From Rhipicephalus microplus (lineage: Eukaryota > Arthropoda > Arachnida > Ixodida > Ixodidae): DNA of 64,000 nt. Under the pieces are notes generated by a model, which made no database searches, had not been told where the DNA came from, and saw only the letters and a program-made list of their open reading frames with translations. Shown here piece by piece: positions 1-10,654 of the stretch (the stretch's first letter is position 1; each line of letters opens with the position of its first letter). A program made the translations under genes and the position numbers. The stretch covers positions 71,353,906 to 71,417,905 of the forward strand of contig NC_134707.1 in NCBI RefSeq assembly GCF_043290135.1, given 5' to 3'.

Positions 1-240
1 TACTTGAAAGTGGCACTGCTCTACTTCCCCGTGGTGGGAAATGCAATTGCGCTTGTACTACTTCACTTCCTAACGTGGCCAAAGAAAAAAACAGAACGAT
101 CCAAGTATGAATGAAATTCTGATGGGAGATACATACTTTCAAATTTTCCGCAAAAAAGGTAGACACCACTTTTCTGTAAATCTACCCTCCGAATTGTAAA
201 TGCGGAGTATTTGTTTGTGTGCTGCCGGTACTTTGAGTAC

Positions 241-241
<1 letters not shown>

Positions 242-307
<66 letters not shown>
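242..307. repeat. (TATC)n microsatellite
   Basis: About 16 near-perfect copies of the tetranucleotide TATC. No gene lies on either side; bases 1-241 show nothing recognisable. Confidence 0.97.
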
Positions 308-2477
308 GGCACGTATGTGTTGGTGTTCTCATGACCACCTCTTTAACTTGTAGACCGATAATTGTATGTGAAGTGTTATAGCACACCAGAATGACTACAA
401 GACTGGCCAGCTTGCGCACGGCACGTGGCATGATATTTACTATTGCTTATAACGATCGAACGAAGTGACGCGGCAGTAAATGCTTTTGTGTTGCGTACTC
501 ATGTACTAAGTGGACGTGATTAAGAAAGCGTAAGATGGTGTGACAGATATTTCGAGCTGGTCACGACACAAATAACAGTACGATTGCGTAGCATACGCCG
601 TCAATCCTTTTCCTCTTGACACTTGGGACACATAGCGTATAGAATGCGGCACGGTGTGCGAGTATGTGCCACAGGTTATTGACAATTTTTCTAGCCAGGA
701 TTATGAGGCAAGTCTTTGGTAATTTTAACGCGAAAACGTTGAGCGAAAAACTCATGAGGGTAATATTCAGCCCAGTAATGAAAAAAATAAATGATAGCAT
801 AAAAACAGGACTCTAACAAAAAAATCTGCGAGATAATCTTTTATGAGAGCACAAAACTACGCCAAGTCTCTGTACTGCTTTCTGAAAAAGACCCTAATGC
901 TCCACAAATGTCAATTGTGGTTGCAGTGCCGGCTGTATATTATTGTAAACATTAAATATGTGCTCCTATGATGCAGCCCTCACGTCTTGTTAAAGTCAAT
1001 TGTAGTTAGGCGCTATTGTAGTTAGGCTTCAATTGTAGCCCAAAAGCCACATCTCAGCTTACCGCTTCTTGTGATGTGATACTTACGTTGCTGTTAGCGT
1101 TATTATGTAACTGTAAACGATTGGTCATATCAACATATGCCACTGTTGAACATATGTCTGGGCAGACTACATTTCTACTTATATGGAACGTCAGTTTTCC
1201 TAAATAAGAAATTTACGTTACAATCACCTTGCCTCTGCAAGCTTCAAATATTTCAAATTCCCAAGATACGTGAGAATTTGCAAAATTTTTAGTGCAGAGT
1301 GTTGTAGCTTTCACTTTTTTATACTAAGCTCTACAGACTGCTGTAGTGGCATCCCGTGCCTCTTTATTGCTAACTGAGGTCTGTGTGTGTGTGCCATCAT
1401 GCGGGTTCATGACAACAATGCGGACTCGTTTCTGAGCGAGTAAAAGAATAGAATAGAGAATAGACAGGGGGCTAACTTGACGTTGTCCAGATTGATGTCC
1501 TACATATGGGGAAAGCAATGAAGAGGTATGCGAGGTAGATAAGCATGAATTCTAACAATGCACATTTACGCATGTCTACAGGATTCCCCGAATTGAGTTA
1601 TTGAACCTCCAAATGTACTGTATCAGCTCGTATTGCTGATCGGGTCAGTTGGTTGTGGAGGCAAGTGGTTGCGAAGGGACACTACAGCACTTTGTGGCAA
1701 CTACGAACGCCTTCGATTGGTAGTCGAGGCTACTGAGGACACCTAGTGATTAACCTGGCGTGGACATTTATAGCTTAGCAACACAAAAAGCTCCGGTGAC
1801 GTGCACATTGGCCATTTGGCTTTGTCAGTGCAAAATACAACGCAACCCAAAATCATAATTAAGGGGAAAAGAGATCCTTATCTGAAGATGTAGCATGGAA
1901 CATTCGGCATACATAAAGGCAATGTGTGGCTGGCCGACACATTGAAAACATTTCCTAATTATAAAAAAACCCCTTGATATTTACTACTTCGGGCTTTCAA
2001 GGATACCTCCTTAATAGCACGCTTGTCTGATTAAAATTCAGTTGCCATCACAACCAAGATATCGTAGAGGCAAATGGGAATGTGCAAGGTATTTCAATGA
2101 ACGGTCGTGTTCCTTCAACCGTATATTCAGCAAACCCCAGTCTGACCTATGTACTGATGACTGCGTGATATACGAATAGAATAAAACAAGTTCTGGATGC
2201 AAGCAGCAAACTCCAGACCTTGACAAAAAAAAACTGCTATGGAACGCATCATTATCAGCAGAACAGGCGTTTTTCAGATACTCCTTCAGCTAGACGCAAA
2301 GAAAAGACATGGTTCGAATAATCTACCAACCTAGTTTTTCATGCGCTATGACGAAGGGGTCTCATTTTGTTAAGAAATATCATATGTATATTCAATTGAA
2401 ATGCGTTAACTTCCAGACGATGGGCGCATTGCGATAGTAATACGTAATTTAAAAAAAATGTAAACGTAGTTAAGGGC
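308..2477. other. No gene recognised
   Basis: AT-rich DNA with stop codons in all frames. The open frames here are shorter than 80 codons and match no family I know. I see no tRNA-like box A/box B pair, long repeat or coding bias. Confidence 0.6.
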
Positions 2478-3628
2478 ACAACTACCAGCCTGTATGTATC
2501 CATGCCGCCAGTTTGCTGAAAAGTTCTTGAACACTTAATAGCAAAACATGTTCTTAGTAGTCTTGGGGCTGATCACTGACTTTGCACGGAGCAACAATGG
2601 TTTAGGTGTAATCTTTCAACTGTCACACAAATAACTGAAATGCTCCACAATTTCTCTCATAACAAGGATGCCTTCGATTCAGGGAGGTGTAATTTGTGTC
2701 AATTTTAGGAAGACCTTTGATGAAATATCTCATCGTAAAATACTCTTCAAGCCCCGAAGATCCTGAAGCTTAAAATCGTACTTGTCTACACGACAACAGG
2801 CTGTAAGAATAGAAAGCTGCACTTCAAAATTACTATGCGTGTTTTCTGGTTTTCCCCACTAGTCGGTTTTAGGACCAATTTTTTTATATTTATTAATGAT
2901 ATATGTTCAATAGCTCAGGTTGGTAGTAAAATTAATCATTTGGAGATGACTGTTTCATTTATTCCCCAGGTATATGCGAAAGTGAAAAAATATATTCTGA
3001 AGAACCATGTGCGGGCTTTTGTGGTGGAAATCTAGGGATATGAAAAAGAATTAAATCAAGACAACTTCCACTCATATTCGCTCCAGTCAGCGGCAACATT
3101 CATTCACGTATAACATTGGAAATCACCTTTTCAACAATGCCGCTTCTTTCAAGTACCTAGGAGTTAGTATAACGCACACGTTGCAATGGCACGCACATTG
3201 AGATAGCCTCTAATTAAAGGCAAACAAGAAGCTGTTTTTTTTCCTTAAAAAATTTGAACATGCCACGCAATATGTAAAACCGACGGTTTTCAAAACATTC
3301 ATACGACCAGTCGTAGATACGCTAGTATTATGTGGTTGCCTTATCACAATGTTGTGAAAAATTGAAATATTCTGAAAATAACGGGCTCGTTTCATGTGCG
3401 GTAAATACCAACGCACACATTTTGTCACGGCCTTGTTCAAAACCTGTAAGCTTGAATCTTTGGAACTTCGCAGGCGTAAAGATCGCCTCAAGTTTTTTTT
3501 AACATTATGATTGGGTATACGAATGCTTTCCGGCACTACTTTTTTTTCCTTTCACAATAGAAATGTGGAATATTTTAGCAGGTGTTGTTGTGCATCAGCA
3601 GATTTCCATGATGATTTCGAAGACATCA
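2478..3628 (+). pseudogene. Decayed CR1-like LINE reverse transcriptase, 5' piece
   Basis: Conceptual translation across several frames follows the reverse transcriptase of CR1-type non-LTR retrotransposons. An NYQPV stretch (about 2478) corresponds to the NYRPV block. It is followed by a KVLEHLI segment (about 2519), a D-F-R-K-x-F-D block with I-S-H-R-K (about 2703-2740), an FFIFINDI stretch (about 2876), FKYLGVSIT (about 3150), and a C-terminal stretch with RARFMCGKYQRT and LESLELRRRKDRLKF (3385-3500). Many stops and frame changes separate these blocks, and the FADD catalytic box is unrecognisable. The piece ends exactly where the I-type LINE inserted. The likely continuation is 9646-9945. 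The family call rests on motif order; the element is certainly dead. Confidence 0.75.
3616..3628 (+). repeat. Left copy of 13-bp target-site duplication of the I-type LINE
   Basis: The 13-mer ttcgaagacatca here is repeated exactly at 9633-9645. The two copies bracket 6,004 bp of LINE, as expected of target-primed reverse transcription. Confidence 0.93.
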
Positions 3629-4134
3629 CCCCGCAGGGGCTCCTGCGCAAGTAGGCGTTTGTTGTGCAGTGACACTACGGACCCGAGCTAACGGGGGAGT
3701 TTCGACTCCCTCCCACGCCTAGCCGTGCGTGGCTTTGCCGTGTCCGAGGAAAAGGGGATCCTGGGGGTTGAGCTGACGCTAGGTGATTGGACCTTTAAGG
3801 CCCCCCGGCAGAGGCAACACACCCCTTTGTCCCCGGCTTCACGTAGACGGCACCCCTGGGCTTACCCACCCAGGGGAAATCGGCAGTCGCCTTTTCCTAT
3901 CTCTCTCTGCCTACATCTTCGTCTTTATTTCTCACTATCTATCTGTCCTGTCTTCTACTCTCTTCTGTTTACTTCCAAATTTCCTGGCGGCAAGGGTTAA
4001 CCTTGTGTAGTCACCCAACCTTGGGTAGTTATATCTGGTTATAGCGGCGATGTATGACTGGCGCCTTCAAGTGTTCTACCTTGTAGCGTCCCCTTGTTGG
4101 GCTCAGTGGTGGGTGGTCACCATCGCCGCCGAAC
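3629..4134 (+). promoter_or_regulatory. 5' leader and probable internal promoter region of the LINE
   Basis: GC-rich start (ccccgcaggggctcctgcgc) immediately after the target duplication, then a pyrimidine-rich stretch (about 3900-3970). LINEs of this kind carry an internal promoter in the 5' leader. I cannot point to a specific initiator, so the regulatory role is inferred from position. Confidence 0.5.
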
Positions 4135-5570
4135 ATGAAGTCCACCACATGGCAAAATCTTCCCCCCCCCCCCTCAATGATCGGTCCCTGAAAAGGAACC
4201 GCACCGATGAAAGCTCCAAACGAACCGGAAGCGATTGTGACCACTTCCCACGTTTTTTAGTCATACACTCTTTGGCAGATAACGTCTCAGTTGCAGGACT
4301 GTTGGTTTTCCTGATAGCTAAAACCCTTTCTAACTTAATAGGCAAAAAGTACGAGGCAAAGAAACTGTCATCCAGTGATCTTCTTGTTGAAGTAAGCCAG
4401 AAACAGCATGCAAACACTCTCCTTAAATAGAAGCAGTTCGCCCACCTGGACGTGTCTATCACCCCCCATCGCAGCCTTAACACTGTTCAAGGCGTCATTT
4501 CACAACGTGATATGATGCGAGAAAGTGAAGCTGACCTCCTTGAAGGCTTTCGAGAGCAAGGCGTAGTCGCCATATGCCGGATAACCATCAGGCGAAACAA
4601 TGAAGAAGTGGTGACGCCTCATATAGTACTAACATTCGACCGCTCCACTCTGCCAGAATCCGTGAAAGCTGCGTTCCTTCACTGCAAGGTCCGCCCCTAC
4701 ATACCCAACCCCAGAAGGTGCTACAAATGCCAGAAATATGGACATGGGTCGAATACCTGTCGCGGAAACCGAACATGTGCAAAATGTGGTGATCATGAGC
4801 TCCCAACAGAGAGCTGTACTTCCGCGCAAACAGAGTGCCCTTACTGTCACGGGCCGCACGCAGCGTACTCGCGGACATGCGAAATTTTCAAAAAGGAAAA
4901 GGAAATCATACAGATTAATGTAATGGAAAACATCACATTCTCTGAAGCCCGGAAGAAGGTGTCACTCTTCTCCGGAAGAACGTACGCTGACGCAGCGCAC
5001 CGGGGGGCCGAGCGGCGTCTAGTGACGGTGGGCACGCAATACAGCTTTGCTGATGCGTGTACATCTCTGCCCCCCACCAAGCAGCCACAGGCTGCACCAA
5101 CCTTTCACGTCCCGGAGGTCGAACTTCATCAGACCCCAGGGACCACACAGACAACTGAGACACCTGTCACTACAAAACTGCGCGAAAAATCGACAAGAAA
5201 CAGAGAAGGCACACACACAAGCGCAGACTAGCAACTGACAGTTTATTGAAAGAAAACACTTATATACCTAAAGAAAAACTATGACGTGAAAGATTAGAAG
5301 TTGGCAGTGAGATAATCAATCTCTAGTTGGTGCAAAGTGGTGGATGATTTACCAACTCGCCCAGCGTTCAGTACTCTTGAGACACCTGTCTCTTCTGACA
5401 AACCTCCATTAGCTTCTGAGGGTCCACCGGAGGCAATGGAAGTGACACCAGGATCTTCAGCGTCTAAGATGCTGACGGAATCCCCCCAAGTGAGGCGGGG
5501 CTCCATAGATCGCCTCAGAGGGAAAAGATACCCGCCAGTTAAGCCTCCTAATAAAGGCAGCGAAGTGTGA
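4135..5570 (+). pseudogene. LINE ORF1: gag-like protein with C2HC zinc knuckles, broken
   Basis: ORF1 encodes the RNA-binding gag-like protein that packages LINE RNA. The probable start is the ATG at 4135, whose first codons (M-K-S-T-T-W-Q-N) lead into a run of 12 C (4162-4173). The downstream coding frame differs from the start frame across this run. The body is open from 4176 with one in-frame TAG at 4428-4430. The zinc-finger region at about 4710-4860 holds CYKCQKYGHGSNTC (CX2CX4HX4C), then CAKCGDHELPTESC and a CPYCHGPH stretch. A serine/proline-rich tail follows. A 209-bp antisense retroposon with its own 13-bp target duplication interrupts the tail at 5169-5377, after which the tail resumes in the same phase and ends at 5570. 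Coding capacity without the insert is about 400 residues, usual for this protein. Confidence 0.85.
5169..5377 (-). mobile_element. Short antisense retroposon nested in ORF1, with 13-bp target duplication
   Basis: The 13-mer tgagacacctgtc occurs at 5156-5168 and again at 5378-5390, in the same coding phase of ORF1. The 209 bp between them do not fit the gag-like protein and introduce stops. Read on the minus strand, the insert begins near a box-A-like tgggcgagttggt and contains AATAAA, so it may be a SINE or a fragment of a polyadenylated repeat transcript. I found no convincing box B and do not name the family. Confidence 0.7.
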
Positions 5571-5601
5571 ATAAGTCTTGCTCTTTTCTTCATTCATAAA
5601 A

Positions 5602-8600
5602 ATGGCTGCCGAAAGTATTATCTAATGGAATTGCCGAGGCTTACTTAAGAACTTAGACGACATCTATGAAATATTTGCACAACACCAACCAAACATACTT
5701 TGCTTACAGGAAACACACCTAAAACCTACACACACTAGCCTTTTGAAAAGATATGTGGTATACCGAAAGGACAGAAAGGGCACTTTCCATTCATCCGGTG
5801 GTTTCGCTATCGTGGTGCAGAAAGCAGTCCCGTCTCAAGGCCTCACTCTGGTTACTGACTTAGAAGCAGTGGCAATACGAACCCTAATTTTTGGACGAGT
5901 AACAACCGTGTGTTCACTATACATCCCTCCAGACTACCAACTCTCTAGTAAAGAATTTGAAATGCTCATCGACCAGCTTCCGCATCCATTTCTGTTGGTC
6001 GGAGATTTTAACGCGCACAACCCTTTATGAGGATGTAGAAGAACGGATTCTCGAGGCTCCTTAATTGAAAACTTCCTGTTGTCCTCCGGCTCCTGTATAT
6101 TTAATAAAAAAGAGCCAACATACTTTAGCGCAGCGCACAACTCATACACAGCAATAGATCTTGCTATCGGATCTCCTTCACTCTTGGCAACCACTGGGTG
6201 GGCTGTAATTCATAACCTCTATGGAAGTGATCATTTTCCTGTTTGCCTAAAATACGAAGGAAATACGAGTACAATGACTGCGAATGTAACCAGGTTTCGA
6301 GAACAGGGTGCGAACTGGACGAAATTCCGAAAACTCTCAAAACTATCGCGCTCATCAATTGAAACCCTAGGCATCGATGAATCTGAAGCGTTGGTCACAC
6401 TACACATTATACAGGCTGCAGAGCAATCCATCCCACATACATCTAACACTACACGGAACAAAAGACGACCTTGGTGGAACTCTGAGTGCAAAAATGCTCG
6501 TGACAATCAAAACAAAGCATGGTCGAAATTCCGCAGGTATCCTACAGTCGAAAACTTGGTGAATTTTAAGCGTGCAAAAGCAAACGGTAGACGTGTCCGA
6601 CGAGAGTCTAAACGACAGAGCTGGCAATCCTTCCTCTCATCCGTGAACTCTTACACTGACACACATAAGGTGTATAACAGAGTAAGAGAACTCCAAGGGC
6701 ACAGCACTCATTCGATGCCCCTTGTTAGTACTGCTGGTGATACACTTGAACACCAGGCAGATGCCTTAGGCCAACACTTCGAGTATATTTTCAGCTCAGC
6801 ACATTATACAGACTCCTTTAGGCGATACAAACTTGCCGAGGAACGTAAACCTATTCGTGATGACAGGCCATCGGCGGGAGGGTACAATGCCCCCTTTACT
6901 ATAGGTGAACTAAAGGCAGCACTGGCAAAGTGCGGCAGCTCAGCAGCAGGCTCGGACAGGATTACTTACGGCATGCTGCAACGCCTACACGAAGAAACGC
7001 TTGACGTCATCCTCATTCTTTTCAACAGTGTATGGTCCTCTGGGCGTCTGCCCATGACCTGGAAAAAGGCAGTTATACCCATCCTTAAACAAGGAAAAGA
7101 AGCCACACTTGCTGCTAGTTACAGGCCTATAGCGCTGACCAGCTGTTTGGGCAAGGTGTTCGAAAAAATGGTGAATCGCCGCCTTATGTATTACCTTGAA
7201 TACAATGGCCTCCTTGATCGTCATCAAGCTGGATTCAGGTCTGGCCGGTCGACAACTGATCAACTGGTAGCATTTGAATCCTATGTCAGGGATGCCTTCA
7301 TTCATAAACAGCACTGCCTATCTGTATTTTTGGACTTAGAGAAAGCTTACGACACGACATGGCGTTATGGCATTCTCCGTGACCTGCGATCTTTTGGAGT
7401 GTCAGGAAACATGCTGAATACTGTTGAAAGCTACCTTTCCGACCGTACATTTGTGGTTCGTGTTGGTAATGCCTTATCGAAGTGGTTTACGCAAGAAAAT
7501 GGCATCCCCCAGGGTGGTGTTCTTAGCTGCACACTATTCATCGTAAAAATGAACTCCATAAGCACCATATTGCCTAGAACAATCTCCTACTCTGTATATG
7601 TGGATGACATTCAGATCAGCTTCAAATCATGCAACCTAGCCACATGTGAACGTCAGATTCAGTTGGCAGTAAACAAGCTGTCAAGCTGGGCAGACAAAAA
7701 TGGGTTTAAGTTTAACTGTGACAAGACTGTTTGCGTACTCTTCTCAAAACTACGTGGCATAAGGCCACCCCCCAACATTTCAATTAACAGACAAACCATA
7801 ACTACCAAAAAAGATCACAAATTTTTAGGTGTTGTGGTTGATGAAAAGCTCAGCTTTGTTGCACATATCAAACAGCTACGACTTAAATGCTTGAAAGCCT
7901 TAAACCTGCTCAAGATTCTCTCACATCAGTCATGGGGCACAGACCGTGACTGTCTACTGAACCTTCTCAACAGTGTAGTGCTATCACGTATCGATTACGG
8001 CTCGGTGGTTTACGAGTCAGCTTCAAGATCTGCATTGAAGATGCTTGACCCAGTGCACCATCTTGGGCTTCGGCTGGCCAGCGGTGCTTTCCGGACCAGC
8101 CCAACAGCCAGCCTGTATGTTGAGACAGACCGGTGGTCACTAGAACGGCGACGTCAGTTTACAAGTGTCACGTATGCCACCAAGGTGCTTTCCCATATCG
8201 ACCACCCAGCTCGTGCGCTATTGCAGGATACATCGAACGCCCTCCTGTTTTTGAGGCGACCATCAGCTACGCCACCGTATCCCCTCAGAGTGGCCTCACA
8301 CCGTGTAAATATGCACATACCGGTCTCCAGTCTTCAACTAACCTCTCACAAGGACACTGTTGTGCCATGGAAAATGCAGGCTATCGATTGTGACTTGTCA
8401 TTCCTAGAGGTAGAAAAAAATGGCCACCCAGTCGCGATCGATCAACACTTCAAGTACCTGCAGGCCAAATACAGGTGTGCTGAATATTATACTGATGCCT
8501 CCAAGTCCTCCGCAGTCGCATGTGCGGCACACGGTCCCGCTTTCTCTGAATCTAGAACAATGAACGAACATACCAGTATATTTACTGCAGAATGCTATGG

Positions 8601-9321
8601 CATACTTTTAGCTGTAACGCACATTTTAAAGGAGAAAGAGCCAGCCTCAATCATATACACAGATTCTCTCAGTGCTGTGACTGCGCTGTCCTCCACTAAG
8701 ATACTCAAAAACCCAGTTACTAATACACTTCGAAAATGCATCATGTCAGCCCGCAAATCTAAGCTCAAAATCACGCTATGCTGGATTCCGGGACACTGCA
8801 ACATTGCTGGCAATGAGATAGCGGACAAACTTGCGAAGTCAGCAGCACTCCGCCCATCAGTTGACTTAGACACCATCCCGTATGAGGACCTGAGGCCACT
8901 CATCATATCCCGAATGCGTAGACAATGGCAAGAAGAATGGAACTCAGCAAACGCAAACAAACTGCACTCAGTAAAGCCAAGAATAGGAAGATATCTGACT
9001 GAAAAACGTAACAGGCACCAAGAGGTTGCACTGTGCAGACTCAGGATCGGTCATACACATGCAACACACTCGCACCTTTTAAAGAACTCTCCAGCACCAC
9101 ATTGTGCAAAATGTGGTGATGAGCTGTCTGTCGTTCACGTTCTAATTACCTGTCCGTACCTCGAACCAGAAAGACTGTGTCACTTTTCAAAGCTGTACAA
9201 ATGTCACATTCCGCCTCATCCACAATTTTTTCTTGGAGACGATCCCTTGTTTCCCCCAAAAGTAGTCTTAAAGTTTTTAGCTAGTGTAGGCTTCCTACAT
9301 TCCATAACATATTCTCACTAA
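5602..9321 (+). pseudogene. LINE ORF2: endonuclease, reverse transcriptase, RNase H and CCHC finger; two in-frame stops
   Basis: Replication polyprotein, 1,239 codons before the terminal stop when read from the ATG at 5602. That start is chosen because the WNCRGL block typical of AP endonucleases follows at once. Endonuclease landmarks are QETHL (residues 36-40), GDFNAHN (134-140) and SDHFP (209-213). The reverse transcriptase spans roughly residues 430-735 and has SYRPIAL, HQAGFRSGRST, FLDLEKAYD and the catalytic YVDD (666-669). RNase H carries D965, E997, D1021 and D1075, within YTDAS, TAECYG, YTDSLS and GNEIADKLA. A C-terminal finger uses C1168, C1171, H1179 and C1184. Two nonsense codons break it: TAA at 5623-5625 and TGA at 6028-6030. 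Apart from these the frame is open throughout and all visible catalytic residues are kept, which points to a very recent loss. Confidence 0.93.
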
Positions 9322-9632
9322 TCTCCGCCTCCTCTCAATCCTGAGGGAACCGCTGAGACTTTTTTTTATCAAATGTCATGCAGCACGCACTCCTTGACTT
9401 GACAAGGACTGTTGACGACACGGCATGATTTTGTAAAACCCATAAGCGTAGCCCGTTTTAAACCCATCACACATAGTCACTACACTTAAGTTTAAGTTCT
9501 ATACACTACTCTTTTACTCTTGCCACCCTGAGTAGACTTTTTATAATCAAATCGACCAAAAACCGTGTGTTTGGCGCTCTTTGGCCTGAGTTTCCCTTGC
9601 GCCACTAAAATCTACCATCATCATCATCATCA
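9322..9632 (+). other. 3' untranslated region and ATC-repeat tail of the LINE
   Basis: Non-coding stretch after the ORF2 stop, ending in about six copies of ATC (about 9614-9632) directly abutting the right target duplication. Short trinucleotide tails instead of poly(A) are usual for I-type LINEs. Confidence 0.85.
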
Positions 9633-9645
9633 TTCGAAGACATCA
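9633..9645 (+). repeat. Right copy of 13-bp target-site duplication of the I-type LINE
   Basis: Exact copy of 3616-3628. Confidence 0.93.
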
Positions 9646-9945
9646 GCTGATTTCGCCGAACATCAGCTGATTTTGAAGATGCAAGCTGACTCGCGGAACG
9701 ATGCAAGCTAATTCAAGTGGTTCTAGTGATGCAAGCTGATTTGCGGCTGGATCATTTGCTGGTAGATTTTGATCGGCATAATAACTGTAGTTTGTTTCTT
9801 ATTTTTTCATACTGGTTTTTGTGTTTGTTTTCTCTCATTTTAGTTTTCTGTTCTTTATGGTACGAATAGTGCCTATCGGCTGACACCCTCTCTGTAATGA
9901 CTCCAAGCACGTGGTTTACAGTATCAAATACATGAATTATTCAAT
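9646..9945 (+). pseudogene. Probable 3' end of the split CR1-like LINE
   Basis: The sequence resuming after the insertion starts with four to five degenerate units containing catcagctgatt or gcaagctgatt (9640-9745). It ends near 9885-9945 with a ctctgtaatgactcc stretch that resembles the 3' terminus of tick CR1 elements as I remember them. It contains no coding domain. The assignment rests mainly on its position after the 5' relic once the insertion is removed. Confidence 0.5.
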
Positions 9946-10347
9946 ATTATTTCGTGCTGCAGCCCTGATTAGTTCCACTTTTTTTTTCTAATCACCTATG
10001 TAGGCCTACAACCTGTTACATTTTCTTGAGTGTAGTTTTACTCGAAAGACTGAAAATTTTTTCCAAACATAGTTTTATTCTAAATGTGCTTTTGTAATTT
10101 GTGTGAAAAAGAGTGGGTACATTGGAGAAAAGCGAAGTGGCTAAAATTTTCTTCACCACACACTCGTATGGACTCTTTTTTCAGGGTTGCAGCTACATAT
10201 ATCGGGATATTGAAAATAATGAAATAGGATAAACTGCTTCATGCAACATTTCCACCCTATGTCCACCTTATACCAAACAACTCAAACCGTGGCCTGGATT
10301 CTACAATTCATCCTCAATATCATCAAAAATTGCTTTTAAAATAGGGG
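9946..10347. other. No gene recognised
   Basis: AT-rich stretch with homopolymer runs, between the CR1 relic and the candidate LTR of gypsy-2. No open frame or structured repeat. Confidence 0.6.
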
Positions 10348-10507
10348 TGTTGTACGTCGAGAAAGCTTCAGACGCAGCTTGGCGAAAGGTGCTTTCTGAG
10401 GCAGGTCTGGCTACCAGCGAGCGGCGTGTGCTAGCGATTACTACAGCCACCGATTATCATCGTCTTCTTCAGTAACAGCAGACTATCCGTTATTAGGATT
10501 CATTACA
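10348..10507 (-). repeat. Candidate 3' LTR of gypsy-2
   Basis: On the minus strand the integrase relic is followed by a tcgccaggatggct stretch, also found just upstream of the gypsy-1 3' LTR. A purine-rich gcggggagc follows, then TGTAATG. A segment of 160 bp from there ends in GTACAACA, giving TG...CA ends and a length like the 169-bp gypsy-1 LTRs. No second copy exists in the window, so the boundaries cannot be confirmed. Confidence 0.5.
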
Positions 10508-10561
10508 ATTGCTCCCCGCGAATTAAGTAGCCATCCTGGCGACCTATGGACAAGTAATTGC

Positions 10562-10577
10562 GGGGGGGGGGGGGGGG
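10562..10577 (+). repeat. Run of 16 G
   Basis: Uninterrupted G homopolymer between the candidate LTR and the integrase end of gypsy-2, close to the polypurine-tract position but on the opposite strand sense. It may be a length-unstable site or an assembly artefact. Confidence 0.9.
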
Positions 10578-10654
10578 TCATAGCAGGGCTTAAGTCTCGG
10601 GACGTGGACAATTTCTTGGCCACGATGACGTTAGTCAGAAGGTGGTTCCAGGGG

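Larger units (their letters stand above)
3629..9632 (+). mobile_element. Full-length I-type (RNase H-bearing) non-LTR retrotransposon
   Basis: A complete LINE of 6,004 bp between perfect 13-bp direct repeats. In order it contains a GC-rich 5' leader (3629-4134), ORF1 with a gag-like nucleic-acid-binding protein (4135-5570), ORF2 with endonuclease, reverse transcriptase, RNase H and CCHC finger (5602-9321), and a 3' leader ending in a short ATC repeat. ORF order, the RNase H domain and the non-poly(A) trinucleotide tail point to the I/LOA/R1 group of LINEs, not to CR1, Jockey or RTE. The copy is young: ORF2 stays open for more than 1,000 codons and the target duplication has no mismatch. It is disabled by stops in both ORFs, a frame change in ORF1 and a nested retroposon. 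It sits inside an older CR1-like relic. Confidence 0.93.

Noticed and set aside
242..307. CRISPR-like array
   Set aside because: A simple tetranucleotide repeat without spacers, in eukaryotic DNA.
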